Source: SG8-41 sp035259205
GTDB lineage: Bacteria > Pseudomonadota > Gammaproteobacteria > Burkholderiales > SG8-41
NCBI GenBank assembly: GCA_035259205.1
Contig: DATFWO010000285.1
Coordinates: forward strand, 1 to 64,000
DNA: 64,000 nucleotides
Direction of reading: 5' to 3'
The notes beneath the pieces were generated by a model that was not told the DNA's origin, searched no databases, and saw only the letters and a list, made by a program, of their open reading frames with translations. This document shows, piece by piece, positions 17,166 to 26,225 of the stretch. The position numbers were made by a program, and so were the translations under genes. Position 1 is the first letter of the stretch. The number at the start of each line of letters is the position of its first letter.

Positions 17166-18479
17166 ATGGCTACCTTTCTGAAACGCCGCATCAATCAGGC
17201 GCAGTCTGACGCCGCCGACCTCGAAGTGCGCCAGACGGTCGAACGGATCATCGGCGATATCGGAAAGCGGGGCGATGCCGCCGTGCGCGAGTTGTCGGCG
17301 AAGTTCGATCGCTGGTCGCCGGTGAGCTTCCGCTTGACGCAGACGGAAATCGACAAGCTCGTGCGGGAAGTACCAGAAGGAACCCTGGCCGATATCCGCT
17401 TCGCACAGGAGCAGATCCGAACCTTCGCGCAGCATCAGAAGGACGCGCTGCGCGATCTGGAGGTGGAAATCCGGCCGGGGGTGAAGCTCGGGCACAGGAA
17501 CATCCCCGTGGAGAGCGTCGGGTGCTACGTGCCGGGAGGCCGCTATCCGATGGTCGCTTCGGCGCACATGAGCATCGTCACGGCTAGGGTGGCTGGCGTA
17601 AAGCGCGTAGTTGCATGCACCCCGCCCAACGCCGGCACGCCGCACGCGGAGACGATCGCGGCCATGGCGCTCGGCGGCGCCGACGAGATATATGTGCTGG
17701 GCGGGGTTCAGGCGGTTGCCGCGATGGCGCTCGGCACGGAAAGCATGCCTGCAGTGGACATGTTGGTCGGGCCCGGCAATGCCTACGTGGCGGAAGCCAA
17801 GCGGCAGCTCTTCGGCCGGGTGGGCATCGATCTTCTCGCCGGGCCGACGGAAATTCTGGTGATCGCAGACGAGGGTGCCGACGTCGAAATGGTGGCGGTC
17901 GACCTTCTCGGGCAAGCCGAGCACGGTCCCACCAGCCCGGCCACTCTCATCACCACGTCGCGGGCGCTGGGCGAAGGTCTGCCGGCCGAGATCGATCGCC
18001 AGCTGAAGGCGCTGCCCACGGCCGATGTCGCGGGCGTGGCGTGGCGCGACTACGGCGAGATCATCGTCGTAGACACGCCCGAGGAGGCGGTCCGCGAGGC
18101 CGATCGCGTGGCTGCCGAGCACGTCGAAGTACTGACCCGTGATCCGCGCTGGTTCCTCGATCGCATGAAGAACTACGGCGCGGCGTTCCTCGGCCCGGAG
18201 ACCAACGTCGCCTACGGCGACAAGGTTATCGGTACGAACCACACGCTGCCCACGCGTGGCGCGGCGCGCTACACGGGAGGGCTGTGGGTCGGGAAGTTCA
18301 TGAAGACCTGCACCTATCAGGAATGCACGCCGGAAGCGAGCGTGGAGATCGGTGACTACTGCTCGCGCCTGTGCGCGATCGAGCGTTTCTGGGGCCACAA
18401 GGAGCAGGCCGACCTGCGGCTGCGCCGCTACGGCGGCAGGGATGTCGGCCTGCACCGCACGAAGCCGGGACGGGCATGA
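17166..18479 (+). CDS. Histidinol dehydrogenase family protein, HpsN-like
   Basis: The 437-residue protein carries the HisD signature (VDMLVGPGNAYVAEAKRQ at 197-214, IDLLAGPTEIL at 221-231) and the zinc ligands Gln250 and His253 in LLGQAEHGPTS. GTNHTLPTRGAARYTGGLW and FMKTCTYQE near the C-terminus resemble my recollection of the HpsN subgroup (sulfopropanediol 3-dehydrogenase) more than histidine-biosynthetic HisD, where SVNHVLPTGG is usual. No other his gene is near; the next gene, overlapping by 4 nt, is a short-chain dehydrogenase. A catabolic NAD-dependent alcohol-to-acid oxidation on a diol or amino-alcohol analogue is therefore more likely than histidine synthesis. Genome annotation may still label it hisD. 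Confidence 0.88.
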   Translation: MATFLKRRINQAQSDAADLEVRQTVERIIGDIGKRGDAAVRELSAKFDRWSPVSFRLTQTEIDKLVREVPEGTLADIRFAQEQIRTFAQHQKDALRDLEVEIRPGVKLGHRNIPVESVGCYVPGGRYPMVASAHMSIVTARVAGVKRVVACTPPNAGTPHAETIAAMALGGADEIYVLGGVQAVAAMALGTESMPAVDMLVGPGNAYVAEAKRQLFGRVGIDLLAGPTEILVIADEGADVEMVAVDLLGQAEHGPTSPATLITTSRALGEGLPAEIDRQLKALPTADVAGVAWRDYGEIIVVDTPEEAVREADRVAAEHVEVLTRDPRWFLDRMKNYGAAFLGPETNVAYGDKVIGTNHTLPTRGAARYTGGLWVGKFMKTCTYQECTPEASVEIGDYCSRLCAIERFWGHKEQADLRLRRYGGRDVGLHRTKPGRA

Positions 18480-19267
18480 GCGTTGCGGCTGCGCTGCCGG
18501 GCGTTTTGAGCGGCTGCCGACTGGATGGCCGCGTCGCACTGGTCACGGGAGCCGGACGCGGGCTGGGGCGGGCAGCGGCGGTCGGGCTGGCGCAGGCCGG
18601 AGCCGAGGTCTACCTCGTCAGCCGCACCTCGAGCGATCTCGAGCAGGCTGCCGATACGATACGCGCGGACGGAGGCGCCGCAACTCCGCTGGTGTGCGAT
18701 GTCACCGACGGTCGCCAGGTGCGCGATGCGCTCGCGCGGATGCGGCAGCTCGATATCCTGGTCAACAACGCCGGGGGCAATATCCCGGAGCCGTTCGTCG
18801 AGGTCACGGAGGAACGCCTCGATCGCGTGCTCAACCTCAACGTGCGCGCGGCATTTCTCGTGGCGCAGGCGGCGGCGCGCAAGATGCTCGAGGCGGCCGA
18901 CCGCAGGGAGAGCGGCGGCGCGATCGTCAACGTTTCATCGCAGATGGGGCACGTCGGCGCCGCGGGACGCACCGTCTACTGCATGACCAAGCACGCGCTC
19001 GAGGGCTTCACCAAGGCGCTCGCGGTCGAGCTCGCGCCGCACAACATCCGGGTGAATTCGATCGCGCCGACGTTCATCGAAACGCCGATGACCGCGCCGT
19101 TCTTCGAGGAGCCGCGCTTTCGCGAGTGGGTGCTCAACCGCATCCCGCTCGGCAGGCTGGGCCGGCTGGATGAAGTATCGGCGGCGGTCGCATTCCTCGT
19201 GTCTCCTGCTGCCTCCCTCATCACCGGCGCAAGCCTGTTGGTAGACGGGGGATGGACGGCACAGTAG
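18476..19267 (+). CDS. SDR family oxidoreductase
   Basis: The 263-residue Rossmann-fold protein has the cofactor motif TGAGRGLG near residue 25, NNAGG near 98, the catalytic YCMTK (Tyr-x-x-x-Lys) near 168, and a C-terminal LITGASLLVDGGW. ATG at 18476 overlaps the TGA of the upstream HisD-like gene (ATGA), so the two are translationally coupled and probably act on successive intermediates. Family members reduce or oxidise keto/hydroxy groups with NAD(P). An earlier in-frame start at 18371 would lie wholly inside the HisD gene and is not used. Confidence 0.9.
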   Translation: MSVAAALPGVLSGCRLDGRVALVTGAGRGLGRAAAVGLAQAGAEVYLVSRTSSDLEQAADTIRADGGAATPLVCDVTDGRQVRDALARMRQLDILVNNAGGNIPEPFVEVTEERLDRVLNLNVRAAFLVAQAAARKMLEAADRRESGGAIVNVSSQMGHVGAAGRTVYCMTKHALEGFTKALAVELAPHNIRVNSIAPTFIETPMTAPFFEEPRFREWVLNRIPLGRLGRLDEVSAAVAFLVSPAASLITGASLLVDGGWTAQ

Positions 19268-19553
19268 GGGCTGCGGAAGCGCCAGGACAGGTCCGGGCGA
19301 CCACATTCTGAACCTGGACTGCCGCGCTGCCGGGCACACGTCGCAATTGCCGGCCGCAAGCTGGAAAATCCTGTTAAGCTCACTCCCCACACCGTCGCCC
19401 GTAGTTTCCACGAGGGAAACGCAATGTACCAGCCGCGGCGCAATACGAATGTGAGCAGTGTACTGGTTGGGTTGAAGGTAGTGGACCGGACACAGTACGA
19501 AGCAGGGACATCGTGCCCCGAGTCACGGGCCGCTTAACGACAGGAGAGATCAG
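19268..19553. other. Upstream region of the ThDP enzyme gene, no gene seen
   Basis: A 286-nt gap after the SDR gene. I see no convincing open frame and no unit-length array. A strong ribosome binding site (AGGAGAG) precedes the ATG at 19554, so the downstream gene probably has its own promoter here. A TTGAAG at 19472 with a weak -10-like GTACGA 17 nt later is only suggestive. Confidence 0.3.
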
Positions 19554-21203
19554 ATGGCAACCGTCACCGGTAACGACCTCATGGCCGATTCGCTCAAGCG
19601 CATCGGCATCGAGAACTTCTTTTTCCTCATGGGCGGCCCCATGAACGATGCGCTGCCGCGCATCATGAAGAAAGGCATACGCGGCATCGACGTGCGCCAC
19701 GAGCAGGCGGCGGCGATGGCGGCGCATGCCTACGCGCGCGTCAGGAACGTTCCAGGCTTGTGCATGGCGGCATCCGGCCCCGGCACCATCAACCTCACCA
19801 CGGGAATCGCGAACGCGATGATTGATTGTGCGCCGGTGGTGGCCTTCGGCGGGGCGAGCCCGATCATCGGTTACGGCACGGGCGCGTTCCAGGAAATCGA
19901 CCAGGTCGCGATCATGAAGCCCGTCACCAAGTGGGCCGACCGCGCCTACGAGCCGCGCCGCATTCCCGAGCTGATCGACCTCGCATTCCGGCAGTCGATA
20001 TCCGGCAAGCCGGGGCCGGTCTATCTCGATTTTCCGCAGGACGTGCTCTACGGCGAGGTCGACGAGGAGAAGGTGCGGTGGCCCGATTTCTCCAAGACCC
20101 TGCAGCGCAGCAAGGCGCAGGGCGATCCCCGGCTCATCGATGAGGCGCTCAAGCTGCTGGAGAAAGCGCAGAAGCCGGTCGTCATTTCAGGCAGCGGTAT
20201 CCTGTGGTCCGACGGCACTGAGCCCCTGCGCAAGTTCGTCGAGAAGAGCGGCATCCCGATCTACACCACGCCTCAGGGACGCGGCGTGCTGCCGGAGGAC
20301 CATCCGCACGCGTTCCTCAACGCGCGCTCGACCGCCATGCGCGATGCCGATCTCATTCTCGTCGTCGGCACCCGGTTGAACTACGTGTTTGGTCACCTGA
20401 AGCCGCCCCGCGTGTCCGCGACGGCGAAAGTCGTGCGCATCGATATCGACCCAGGCGAGATCAGCGGAAGCCAGCGCCTGGACGTCGGCATCGTCGGCGA
20501 CGCAGGGACCGTCATGCAGCAGTTCATCGACGCGGCCGACGGCCGCATCAAGGATTCCCAGTTCGCCGAGTGGCGCAAGCACCTCGCCGAGGTCGAGGCG
20601 GCCAAGAAGCCCGAGTCGGAAAAGGCGATGTTCACCGAGAAGCTGCCGATCCACCCGCTGCGCCTGTGCAAGGAAGTCCGCGATTTCATGGACCGTGACG
20701 CGATCCTGTGCGTGGACGGCCAGGAAATCCTGAATTTCGGCCGCCAGTCGATCCCGACGTTCGTTCCCCGGCACCGCTTGAATTCCGGGCCGTTCGGCTG
20801 CATGGGCGTAGGCATGCCGTTTGGCGTCGGCGCCAAGGTGGCCAAGCCCGACAAGCAGGTGGTCGTGCTGCACGGCGACGGCTCGTTCGGCCTCAATGCG
20901 CTCGAGTTCGACACTGCTACGCGCCACAACATCCCGGTGATCGTCGTCATCAGCCTGAACGGCGGCTGGACCGCAGATCCCAAGAAGGAGAAGCCCGGGC
21001 GTGACCTGGGCTACACGCGCTTCGACCTCATGGCGAAAGATTTCGGCGCCCACGGCGAGTACGTCGAGAACCCGGACGACGTACGTCCGGCGCTCGACCG
21101 TGCAAAGAGCGCGATCAGGAATGGCAAGCCGGCGCTGGTCAACGTGGTGACCGACTGGACGGCAAGGGCGACCACCGTCGCGTTCTCGAAGAGCATGACA
21201 TAG
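19554..21203 (+). CDS. Thiamine-diphosphate enzyme, acetolactate synthase/2-hydroxyacyl-CoA lyase type
   Basis: The 549-residue protein has the three ThDP-enzyme domains. The N-terminal PYR domain holds the catalytic glutamate in RHEQAAAMAAHAYAR (Glu50). A central domain has a Rossmann-like VVISGSGILWSDG. The C-terminal PP domain has the cofactor motif GDGSFGLNALEF near 441, ending in the NGGW metal ligand. Relatives include acetolactate synthase, oxalyl-CoA decarboxylase, sulfoacetaldehyde acetyltransferase and 2-hydroxyacyl-CoA lyase. No small regulatory subunit follows, so biosynthetic acetolactate synthase is unlikely. The preceding HisD/SDR pair hints at a C-C or C-S cleaving step in the same route. 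The exact reaction is unknown. Confidence 0.88.
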   Translation: MATVTGNDLMADSLKRIGIENFFFLMGGPMNDALPRIMKKGIRGIDVRHEQAAAMAAHAYARVRNVPGLCMAASGPGTINLTTGIANAMIDCAPVVAFGGASPIIGYGTGAFQEIDQVAIMKPVTKWADRAYEPRRIPELIDLAFRQSISGKPGPVYLDFPQDVLYGEVDEEKVRWPDFSKTLQRSKAQGDPRLIDEALKLLEKAQKPVVISGSGILWSDGTEPLRKFVEKSGIPIYTTPQGRGVLPEDHPHAFLNARSTAMRDADLILVVGTRLNYVFGHLKPPRVSATAKVVRIDIDPGEISGSQRLDVGIVGDAGTVMQQFIDAADGRIKDSQFAEWRKHLAEVEAAKKPESEKAMFTEKLPIHPLRLCKEVRDFMDRDAILCVDGQEILNFGRQSIPTFVPRHRLNSGPFGCMGVGMPFGVGAKVAKPDKQVVVLHGDGSFGLNALEFDTATRHNIPVIVVISLNGGWTADPKKEKPGRDLGYTRFDLMAKDFGAHGEYVENPDDVRPALDRAKSAIRNGKPALVNVVTDWTARATTVAFSKSMT

Positions 21204-21208
21204 CTAAC

Positions 21209-21236
21209 GCGGTAAGCAGTAACCGGCGAGCGTGAG
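21209..21236. repeat. Heptamer array after the ThDP gene
   Basis: Four 7-mers (gcggtaa, gcagtaa, ccggcga, gcgtgag) begin 6 nt after the TAG stop at 21203, between convergent genes. The units match those at 62989 (GCAGTAA and CCGGCGA recur), so it belongs to the GTGAACAGT-like heptamer family. Confidence 0.6.
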
Positions 21237-21293
21237 CGGTTGGTCCGCCCACTGCCGAGCGCTTGTTCGCGTTTGAGTGCCTTCAAGGCTGAT

Positions 21294-22058
21294 TTAGAGG
21301 CCGACGCGGCGTATCGTATTGCCCAGTATTTCGTAGAGCGCGTAATAGCTGCTCAGCAGGGAACGCGCATCCGGAACCAGATCGCCCGATCCGCTGAAGC
21401 CATGCGACACCATCATGGTCGGCGCGGGTATGACTTCGAAGCCGGCTGCTTCGAACTCCGCCCTGGCACGCGACATGTCCACCTCGTGCGCGACGAGCGC
21501 GACGCGTCTGATCCCCTGCGGCAGCAGAATTTCCGCCGAAAGCCGGGCGTTCTCGCGGGTATTGCGTGAACGCTGTTCGGTCCACGCTGCGGTAACGCCG
21601 AACTCCTCGAGCAGCACCTGCTGCATGACCTGGGCTTCGGTGATGCTGTCGTTCTTGATGCCGCCCGACACCAGTACCGGCACGCCGGTCTTGCGGGCGA
21701 CCCGCGCGCCGTAGCGTACGCGATCCAGCGTCAGTCGCCCGACTGTAGGACCGCCGTATTCCGGCGCGTATCCTCGAATGCCACCGCCCAGTATGACCAC
21801 AGCCTGGGCGTCGCGCGCCTTGGCGATGTCCAGCGCCGGGCCTTGGTCGAAGTGGCGGAGCAACGCCTGGGATACCGCCGGCGTCGCGAGCGCCAGGAGC
21901 AAAGCAAGTCCGAACCAGGCGAGCGCGCGACCGAGCCGCGGCCGCCGGTTCAGCAACAACAAGCCGGCGAACGCAAGGATGAAAGGGCCGTTCGGCGGCA
22001 GCACGACCGTGGCGAGCAGGTGTCTCAGGGGGAACAGTTCCATCGAGGGAAGCTCCAT
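21294..22058 (-). CDS. YdcF/ElyC/SanA family membrane protein (DUF218)
   Basis: The 254-residue protein has two N-terminal membrane segments (about 12-35 and 42-62). A DUF218 domain follows: AVVILGGGIRGYAPEYGG near 86, VPVLVSGGIKND near 123, SRNTRENARLSAEIL near 160 and VALVAHEVDMSRARAEFEAAG near 182. The N(T/A)xENA motif and this two-helix layout are those of ElyC/YdcF, linked to cell-envelope precursor metabolism. The gene is convergent with the ThDP enzyme and not obviously part of a catabolic operon. A second in-frame ATG at 22043 is possible. Confidence 0.88.
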   Translation of the reverse strand: MELPSMELFPLRHLLATVVLPPNGPFILAFAGLLLLNRRPRLGRALAWFGLALLLALATPAVSQALLRHFDQGPALDIAKARDAQAVVILGGGIRGYAPEYGGPTVGRLTLDRVRYGARVARKTGVPVLVSGGIKNDSITEAQVMQQVLLEEFGVTAAWTEQRSRNTRENARLSAEILLPQGIRRVALVAHEVDMSRARAEFEAAGFEVIPAPTMMVSHGFSGSGDLVPDARSLLSSYYALYEILGNTIRRVGL

Positions 22059-22159
22059 GGTTGCACTTCGATTACCCTCCCGTCATTGCGTTGGTCGGAA
22101 AATCATCCACGATATCCACAAGCCCGGGGCGCTCTTCGCTTGGTCCACGCATGATGCGA

Positions 22160-23437
22160 CTATCGACTCAGCGGCAGCGTGAGCAGCGGCCGATCGCCGG
22201 GCTTGGCCAGCAGGTCGAGCCGCGTGAGCTCCATCAGGAGTGAGAACGTTGCCTTCGTCTCGTGGTCTGCGGCATCGACGTAGAACCAGTATCCCTGGTA
22301 GAAGACCGCTACGTGCGCGCCCGCGGGCGGCGCATCGCCCTTCATCGAGCGTGCACGGAACACCCCGCTCATTACCTGCTGCCAGTCAAACGGCCTGCCG
22401 TCTTCGGCGAGCGTCGTGCGGGCGATGCCGCTTGTGCTGTGCTCGGCCGGAATGTCGATCCCGTGCGACACGAAGTACATCGCCTGCAAAAGCGAGCGGG
22501 TTTCGAGGTCGATCACCGTGTATCCTTCCGGCGACTCGCGCTGGGCGAACGGAGGCAGTGCGTCCACCGTGACGTCGTACTTCGCCAGTCCCGGCTTGAG
22601 GCGGAATGCGCGCACGAACTCCCGCGCCGTAGCGCCGTCCAGCGCGGCCGGATCGAGATAGAGCAACGGCTGCCGTATTTTTTTCCCGAGCGTCCAGGTC
22701 TTGCCGTCCGGGTCCGGCCGCAGCTCGTATCCGTTCTTCGCCGCCTCGATCACGGCCGCCGCATTCACCTGGGCCGCCGGAATCGGGCCGCCTGCAGATT
22801 CAAACCGCTCCTCGGTGGAGAACACCGCCTGGCCGAGGGTCTGAAGCTCCTGCAAGGCAAGCACGCCCGCCACGAAATTGGAAAAGGGCGGAGCTTTCTT
22901 CGGGGTCGGCCCGCTCGCCAACTCGGCGTTGGGCACCCAGTTGAGATTCTCGAGATAGAGCCGGAAGACGGTGCCGATGGGCCAGGTGGTCTTGGCGAGG
23001 TAGAGGACGCCGTCCAGGGTCAACGGCGTGAACAACCTGCGCGTGAACTCCGCATCGTCGATGGGCACGAGGCTGATGGTCGGGCGGTCGGCGTAGGAGA
23101 CGCTGGCCCCGGGAACGATCGCGGTGTAGCTGCGGTTGGGCTCCGCGCCGGAAGACACGAAGAATGGAGTGAGCTGCAGCTGCCGCACCAGCTCGAACTG
23201 GGCCGCGATATTGGCGACCGAGAGGCTGCTCGGGGTGTCCGTGTAGCGCAGGCGGACGATGTTGAGGAGAAGCTGTTGTTCCGTGGTCGTTTTCACGACC
23301 TCGTTGTAATGCAGCCGCGTCTCCTGCAGCTTGAGCGGACCGCTGCCGCAACCCGCGAGCAGTGTGGCGACAAGGAGCGCGCCGGCAACCGGCGAGCGGG
23401 AAAAGGCGCGCGCGGTGTCGGTCGCGCAGCTCGGCAT
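22160..23437 (-). CDS. Outer-membrane lipoprotein of unknown function
   Basis: A protein of 425 residues with a lipoprotein signal: hydrophobic 17-28 and lipobox LLAGC with Cys30. The mature part opens LQETRLHYNEVVKTTTEQQLLLNIVRLRYTD, a pattern I have seen in uncharacterised proteobacterial lipoproteins, and ends with a WFYVDAADHETKATFSLLMEL segment. No catalytic motif is visible. It is 13 nt upstream (in genome order) of the amidohydrolase gene transcribed in the same direction, but functional linkage is unclear. I do not recognise a named family. Confidence 0.7.
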   Translation of the reverse strand: MPSCATDTARAFSRSPVAGALLVATLLAGCGSGPLKLQETRLHYNEVVKTTTEQQLLLNIVRLRYTDTPSSLSVANIAAQFELVRQLQLTPFFVSSGAEPNRSYTAIVPGASVSYADRPTISLVPIDDAEFTRRLFTPLTLDGVLYLAKTTWPIGTVFRLYLENLNWVPNAELASGPTPKKAPPFSNFVAGVLALQELQTLGQAVFSTEERFESAGGPIPAAQVNAAAVIEAAKNGYELRPDPDGKTWTLGKKIRQPLLYLDPAALDGATAREFVRAFRLKPGLAKYDVTVDALPPFAQRESPEGYTVIDLETRSLLQAMYFVSHGIDIPAEHSTSGIARTTLAEDGRPFDWQQVMSGVFRARSMKGDAPPAGAHVAVFYQGYWFYVDAADHETKATFSLLMELTRLDLLAKPGDRPLLTLPLSR

Positions 23438-23450
23438 TGCCGGCCCGGGA

Positions 23451-24581
23451 TCAGCCGCCGTTGAACTTGAAGCCGTACAGCCTGGCGGCGTTGGTGCAGG
23501 TCATCTTGTAGCGGTCCGACTCGGATACGCCGGCGAAGTCGTGCTCTATGCTTTCGCGCGAGCGCGGCCAGGTCGAGTCGGTGTGCGGGTAGTCCGATGA
23601 CCACATCAGGTTGTCCACACCGGTGAACTCGCGCGTGAACACTCCCACGCGATCCATGATGAACGAGGCCGAGAAGTTGCGGTGGAAATATTCGCTCGGC
23701 TTCAGTTCCAGGTGTATGCCGTTCTGGCGCGAGTAGCGCGCGTCGCCGCGGTCGAGGCGGGCGAGCAACCAGGGCAGCCACCCGGTGTCGGCCTCGGCGA
23801 TTACGAGCTTCAGGCGCGGATGGCGGTCGAGCAGGGGGCTGGTGATGATCTCGCCCATCGTCAGCATCACCTCCATGGGGTTCTCGGGATACCGCGCGGC
23901 GCCCCTCTTTTCCCGGGTGAAGCGGAAGTTCGAATTGCGGCTGCTGGTGAGGGTGTGGATGCTGATCGGCAGGCCGATGTCCTCGGCAGCCGCCCATAGT
24001 GGCTCGTAGAGCGGCTCGCTGTACTCGGCGCCCTCGGGCGGCACCGCGGCGACCATGGCGCCTCGCATGCCCCGTTTCGCCCAGTGCTGGAGATTCTTCG
24101 CAGCGCGATCGACGTCGTGCACCGAAATGAGCGCGAGACCCACCAGGCGCTCCGGCGCATGGCTGCACATTTCCACGAGCCAGTCGTTGTAGGCGTTGAA
24201 CGACGCTTCCTGCAGCTCGCCGTTCGGCATCGCGTAGAGATTCATCGCGTAGGTGGGGTATAGAACCTCGGCCGAGACGCCATCGATCTCCTGGTCCTTC
24301 AATCGCGCCACGGGATCGTATCCGCCGGGGCGCAAGTCCTTATGGTGAATATCCTTGAACTTGACGAGGTCCTCCTTGGGTACGCCGGTTGCCGCGATGC
24401 TCTCGATCGATCGCGGATTGATGCCCTCGGCAACGAACCAGGTGCCCGGCTTGCCCTGGTAGTCGGCCACAAAGCGCGGCCCGTTTGCGCGGAATTTCCG
24501 GTCGAGCCGCGCCTCCCACAGATCCACCGGCTCGAAAACGTGTGAATCCGCAGAAATGACTGTGTTTCCATTCGTCGCCAT
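23451..24581 (-). CDS. Amidohydrolase family protein (ACMSD-like)
   Basis: The 376-residue TIM-barrel protein has ISADSHVFEP at 9-18, LPISIHTLTSS near 210, and WSSDYPHTDSTWPRS near 329. The late SSDYPH aspartate and the mid-barrel His are those of the amidohydrolase-2 group (2-amino-3-carboxymuconate semialdehyde decarboxylase, gamma-resorcylate decarboxylase). The first strand has Asp12-x-His14 rather than a full HxH, as is common in the DSH sub-branch. It is likely a metal-dependent decarboxylase or hydrolase of an aromatic or dienoic acid. It is cytoplasmic; the upstream gap of about 400 nt should hold its promoter. Confidence 0.85.
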   Translation of the reverse strand: MATNGNTVISADSHVFEPVDLWEARLDRKFRANGPRFVADYQGKPGTWFVAEGINPRSIESIAATGVPKEDLVKFKDIHHKDLRPGGYDPVARLKDQEIDGVSAEVLYPTYAMNLYAMPNGELQEASFNAYNDWLVEMCSHAPERLVGLALISVHDVDRAAKNLQHWAKRGMRGAMVAAVPPEGAEYSEPLYEPLWAAAEDIGLPISIHTLTSSRNSNFRFTREKRGAARYPENPMEVMLTMGEIITSPLLDRHPRLKLVIAEADTGWLPWLLARLDRGDARYSRQNGIHLELKPSEYFHRNFSASFIMDRVGVFTREFTGVDNLMWSSDYPHTDSTWPRSRESIEHDFAGVSESDRYKMTCTNAARLYGFKFNGG

Positions 24582-24984
24582 GGCTCCTCCGCCGGTTCAG
24601 GAATCGGTGTGCAGCATCGCTCTGCCGGTGCAGAGCGCGCAACGTGCCGGCCATTGTAGCGCCGGCGGCGAAGCCCGAGCGGCCCAGTCCAGCATAGGGA
24701 ACGCTCCGGCCACCTGCCGGCCGGACACGGTTGCCATGCGGCTCGCATGATAGGCAGCGGTTGTCCAATAAGCTGTTGAAACCATTCAGCAACGACCCAG
24801 CTTGCGTAGTGCGTTACGGCCGTCGGCGGCGAGGGGGCGTCGCTATCCGTTTCTGGAGTTTGGCGGGGAGCAGGACAGCAATTGCGCAGAACTGCTGGCT
24901 GATGCGCGCTGAACGGTGGACCGTGAGCAGTGAACAGTAAACAGTAAACACTAAACAGTGAGCAGTTCTGCGACTCGTCGCCCC
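24582..24984. other. 403-nt gap with a heptamer array, no gene seen
   Basis: This interval separates the amidohydrolase start (24581) from the Bug stop (24985), both on the minus strand. It contains no ORF with convincing features. The only structure I see is the heptamer array at 24911-24966 and a short GC-rich inverted segment near 24705-24727 (gccacctgccggccgg). The rest presumably holds the amidohydrolase promoter. Confidence 0.5.
24911..24966. repeat. Heptamer array, 8 units of the GAACAGT family
   Basis: Eight consecutive 7-mers without a slip: gaacggt, ggaccgt, gagcagt, gaacagt, aaacagt, aaacact, aaacagt, gagcagt. It ends 18 nt from the TAG stop of the minus-strand Bug gene at 24985. 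The same units occur at 29826, 47288 and 50203, and the 50203 array also has exactly eight. Confidence 0.85.
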
Positions 24985-25965
24985 CTACTCGAGCCTGATC
25001 CCTGCAGCTTTGATCACTTTGCCCATGCGCGCCATCTCCGATTTCATCGTTGCGGTCAGTTCCTCTGGTGAGCTGGCGACTATCTCCACGCTGGCAAGGA
25101 GAAACTTTTCCCTGACGTCGGGCCGGGTGAGCACGCCGACGATTTCCTGATTCAATCGCTTGACGAGCGCACCGGGCGTCCGGGCTGGAACGAGCACGGC
25201 GTACATGGCAACGCACTCGTAGCCGGGCAGGCCGGCTGCCGCCATGGTCGGAAATCCGGCCGCCAGCCCGGACGGCTTGGCGCTGGTAACCGCCAGGCCT
25301 CGCAGTCTGCCGCTCCGGATATGAGGAAGCGCGGCGTTGGCGTTCGGAAACATCATCTGCACGCGTCCTCCCATCACGTCGGTGACTGCCAGTCCCACTC
25401 CTTTGTATGCGATGTGCACGATATCGATGCCGGACATGGCCTTGAACAGCTCCGCCGAGAGATGCGGTATGGCGCCAGACGGCCCGGTGGCGAAGTTGAG
25501 CTCTCCCGGTCTGGCCTTGGCGAGGGAGATCAAATCCCGGACGGTAGTCGCGGTTACGGAGGGATGAACGACGAGGATCATGGGAGAACTGCCCACCAAG
25601 GTGATCGGAGCAAAATCCTTCAGCGGGTCGTAGGACGTCCGGGAGCGCATGAGTGGAATGAGCCAGAGCGTGTTGCTGTACGTGAAAAGGGTATAGCCAT
25701 CGGGCGCGGCCTTGGCTGCGATGTCGGCGATGATGATGCCCCCCACGCGGTTATCCACTATCACCTGCTGGCCCAGGCTGGTGGAGAGCCCCTGCGCGAT
25801 CAGCCGGGCCGAGAGATCGCTGCCGCCGCCGAGCTCCGCTGTCAGCATGCGCACGGTTTTCGCGGGATAGGCCTGGTCGGCGGCGCCGCTAGCGCCGCAA
25901 ACAGCCAGCGCGGCCACCACCACGAGCGCGCGCACCGCACCGCCGATTGGACATGCGTACTTCAC
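24985..25965 (-). CDS. Bug/TctC receptor protein
   Basis: Starting at GTG 25965, the product has 326 residues, the normal Bug length, with a signal peptide (hydrophobic 11-20, cut near GASGAA). The mature part has QAYPAKTVRMLTAELGGGSD, VIVDNRVGGIIIAD, PDGYTLFTYS and IAYKGVGLAV. The longer frame from ATG 26088 would add 41 residues with no signal-like character before the real signal, so it is rejected. The DNRVGG segment lacks the usual PGA of this family. It stands alone in the minus direction, between an amidohydrolase and a collagen-like lipoprotein gene. Confidence 0.85.
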   Translation of the reverse strand: MKYACPIGGAVRALVVVAALAVCGASGAADQAYPAKTVRMLTAELGGGSDLSARLIAQGLSTSLGQQVIVDNRVGGIIIADIAAKAAPDGYTLFTYSNTLWLIPLMRSRTSYDPLKDFAPITLVGSSPMILVVHPSVTATTVRDLISLAKARPGELNFATGPSGAIPHLSAELFKAMSGIDIVHIAYKGVGLAVTDVMGGRVQMMFPNANAALPHIRSGRLRGLAVTSAKPSGLAAGFPTMAAAGLPGYECVAMYAVLVPARTPGALVKRLNQEIVGVLTRPDVREKFLLASVEIVASSPEELTATMKSEMARMGKVIKAAGIRLE

Positions 25966-26063
25966 CGGGTATGTGGCAACAGCGTGGCCGGGGCTGAACT
26001 CATGTGTGCCTTCCGAGAGACTTGACCTCAAGTGGAATAGTGCCCGCTTCCCCGGAAGAGTGA

Positions 26064-26225
26064 AAGCAAGATGGCCTGCGCGTCGCACTTCGCGAGATTC
26101 GGGCGCGGCGGCACCTGCTCTGTCGTGCGATGCAAAGCTGGCTCGCGGACGGCGCGGTGGACAGCGCGGGAAGCCGAGCGTTCTTCGCCGATGCGCAGGG
26201 CCGGCTGACGCCCTCGCTGGCCTGA
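26064..26225 (+). pseudogene. Possible C-terminal gene remnant, unrecognised
   Basis: Within the 432-nt gap 25966-26397 there is a 53-codon open stretch ending in TGA, without a start codon or ribosome binding site. It reads ...LRVALREIRARRHLLC, later SWLADGAVDSAGSRAFF and ADAQGRLTPSLA, with strongly GC-rich third positions like the real genes around it. It looks like the tail of a decayed gene, but I cannot name a family and it may be chance. The rest of the gap shows nothing I can support, apart from the promoter region of the next gene. Confidence 0.2.

Noticed and set aside
17166..18479. Histidine biosynthesis locus
   Set aside because: No other his genes are present, and the C-terminal motifs resemble the catabolic HpsN branch.
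24911..24966. Plasmid-type iterons or replication origin
   Set aside because: Heptamers recur at many gene ends with varying sequence, and no replication gene or DnaA-box cluster is nearby.
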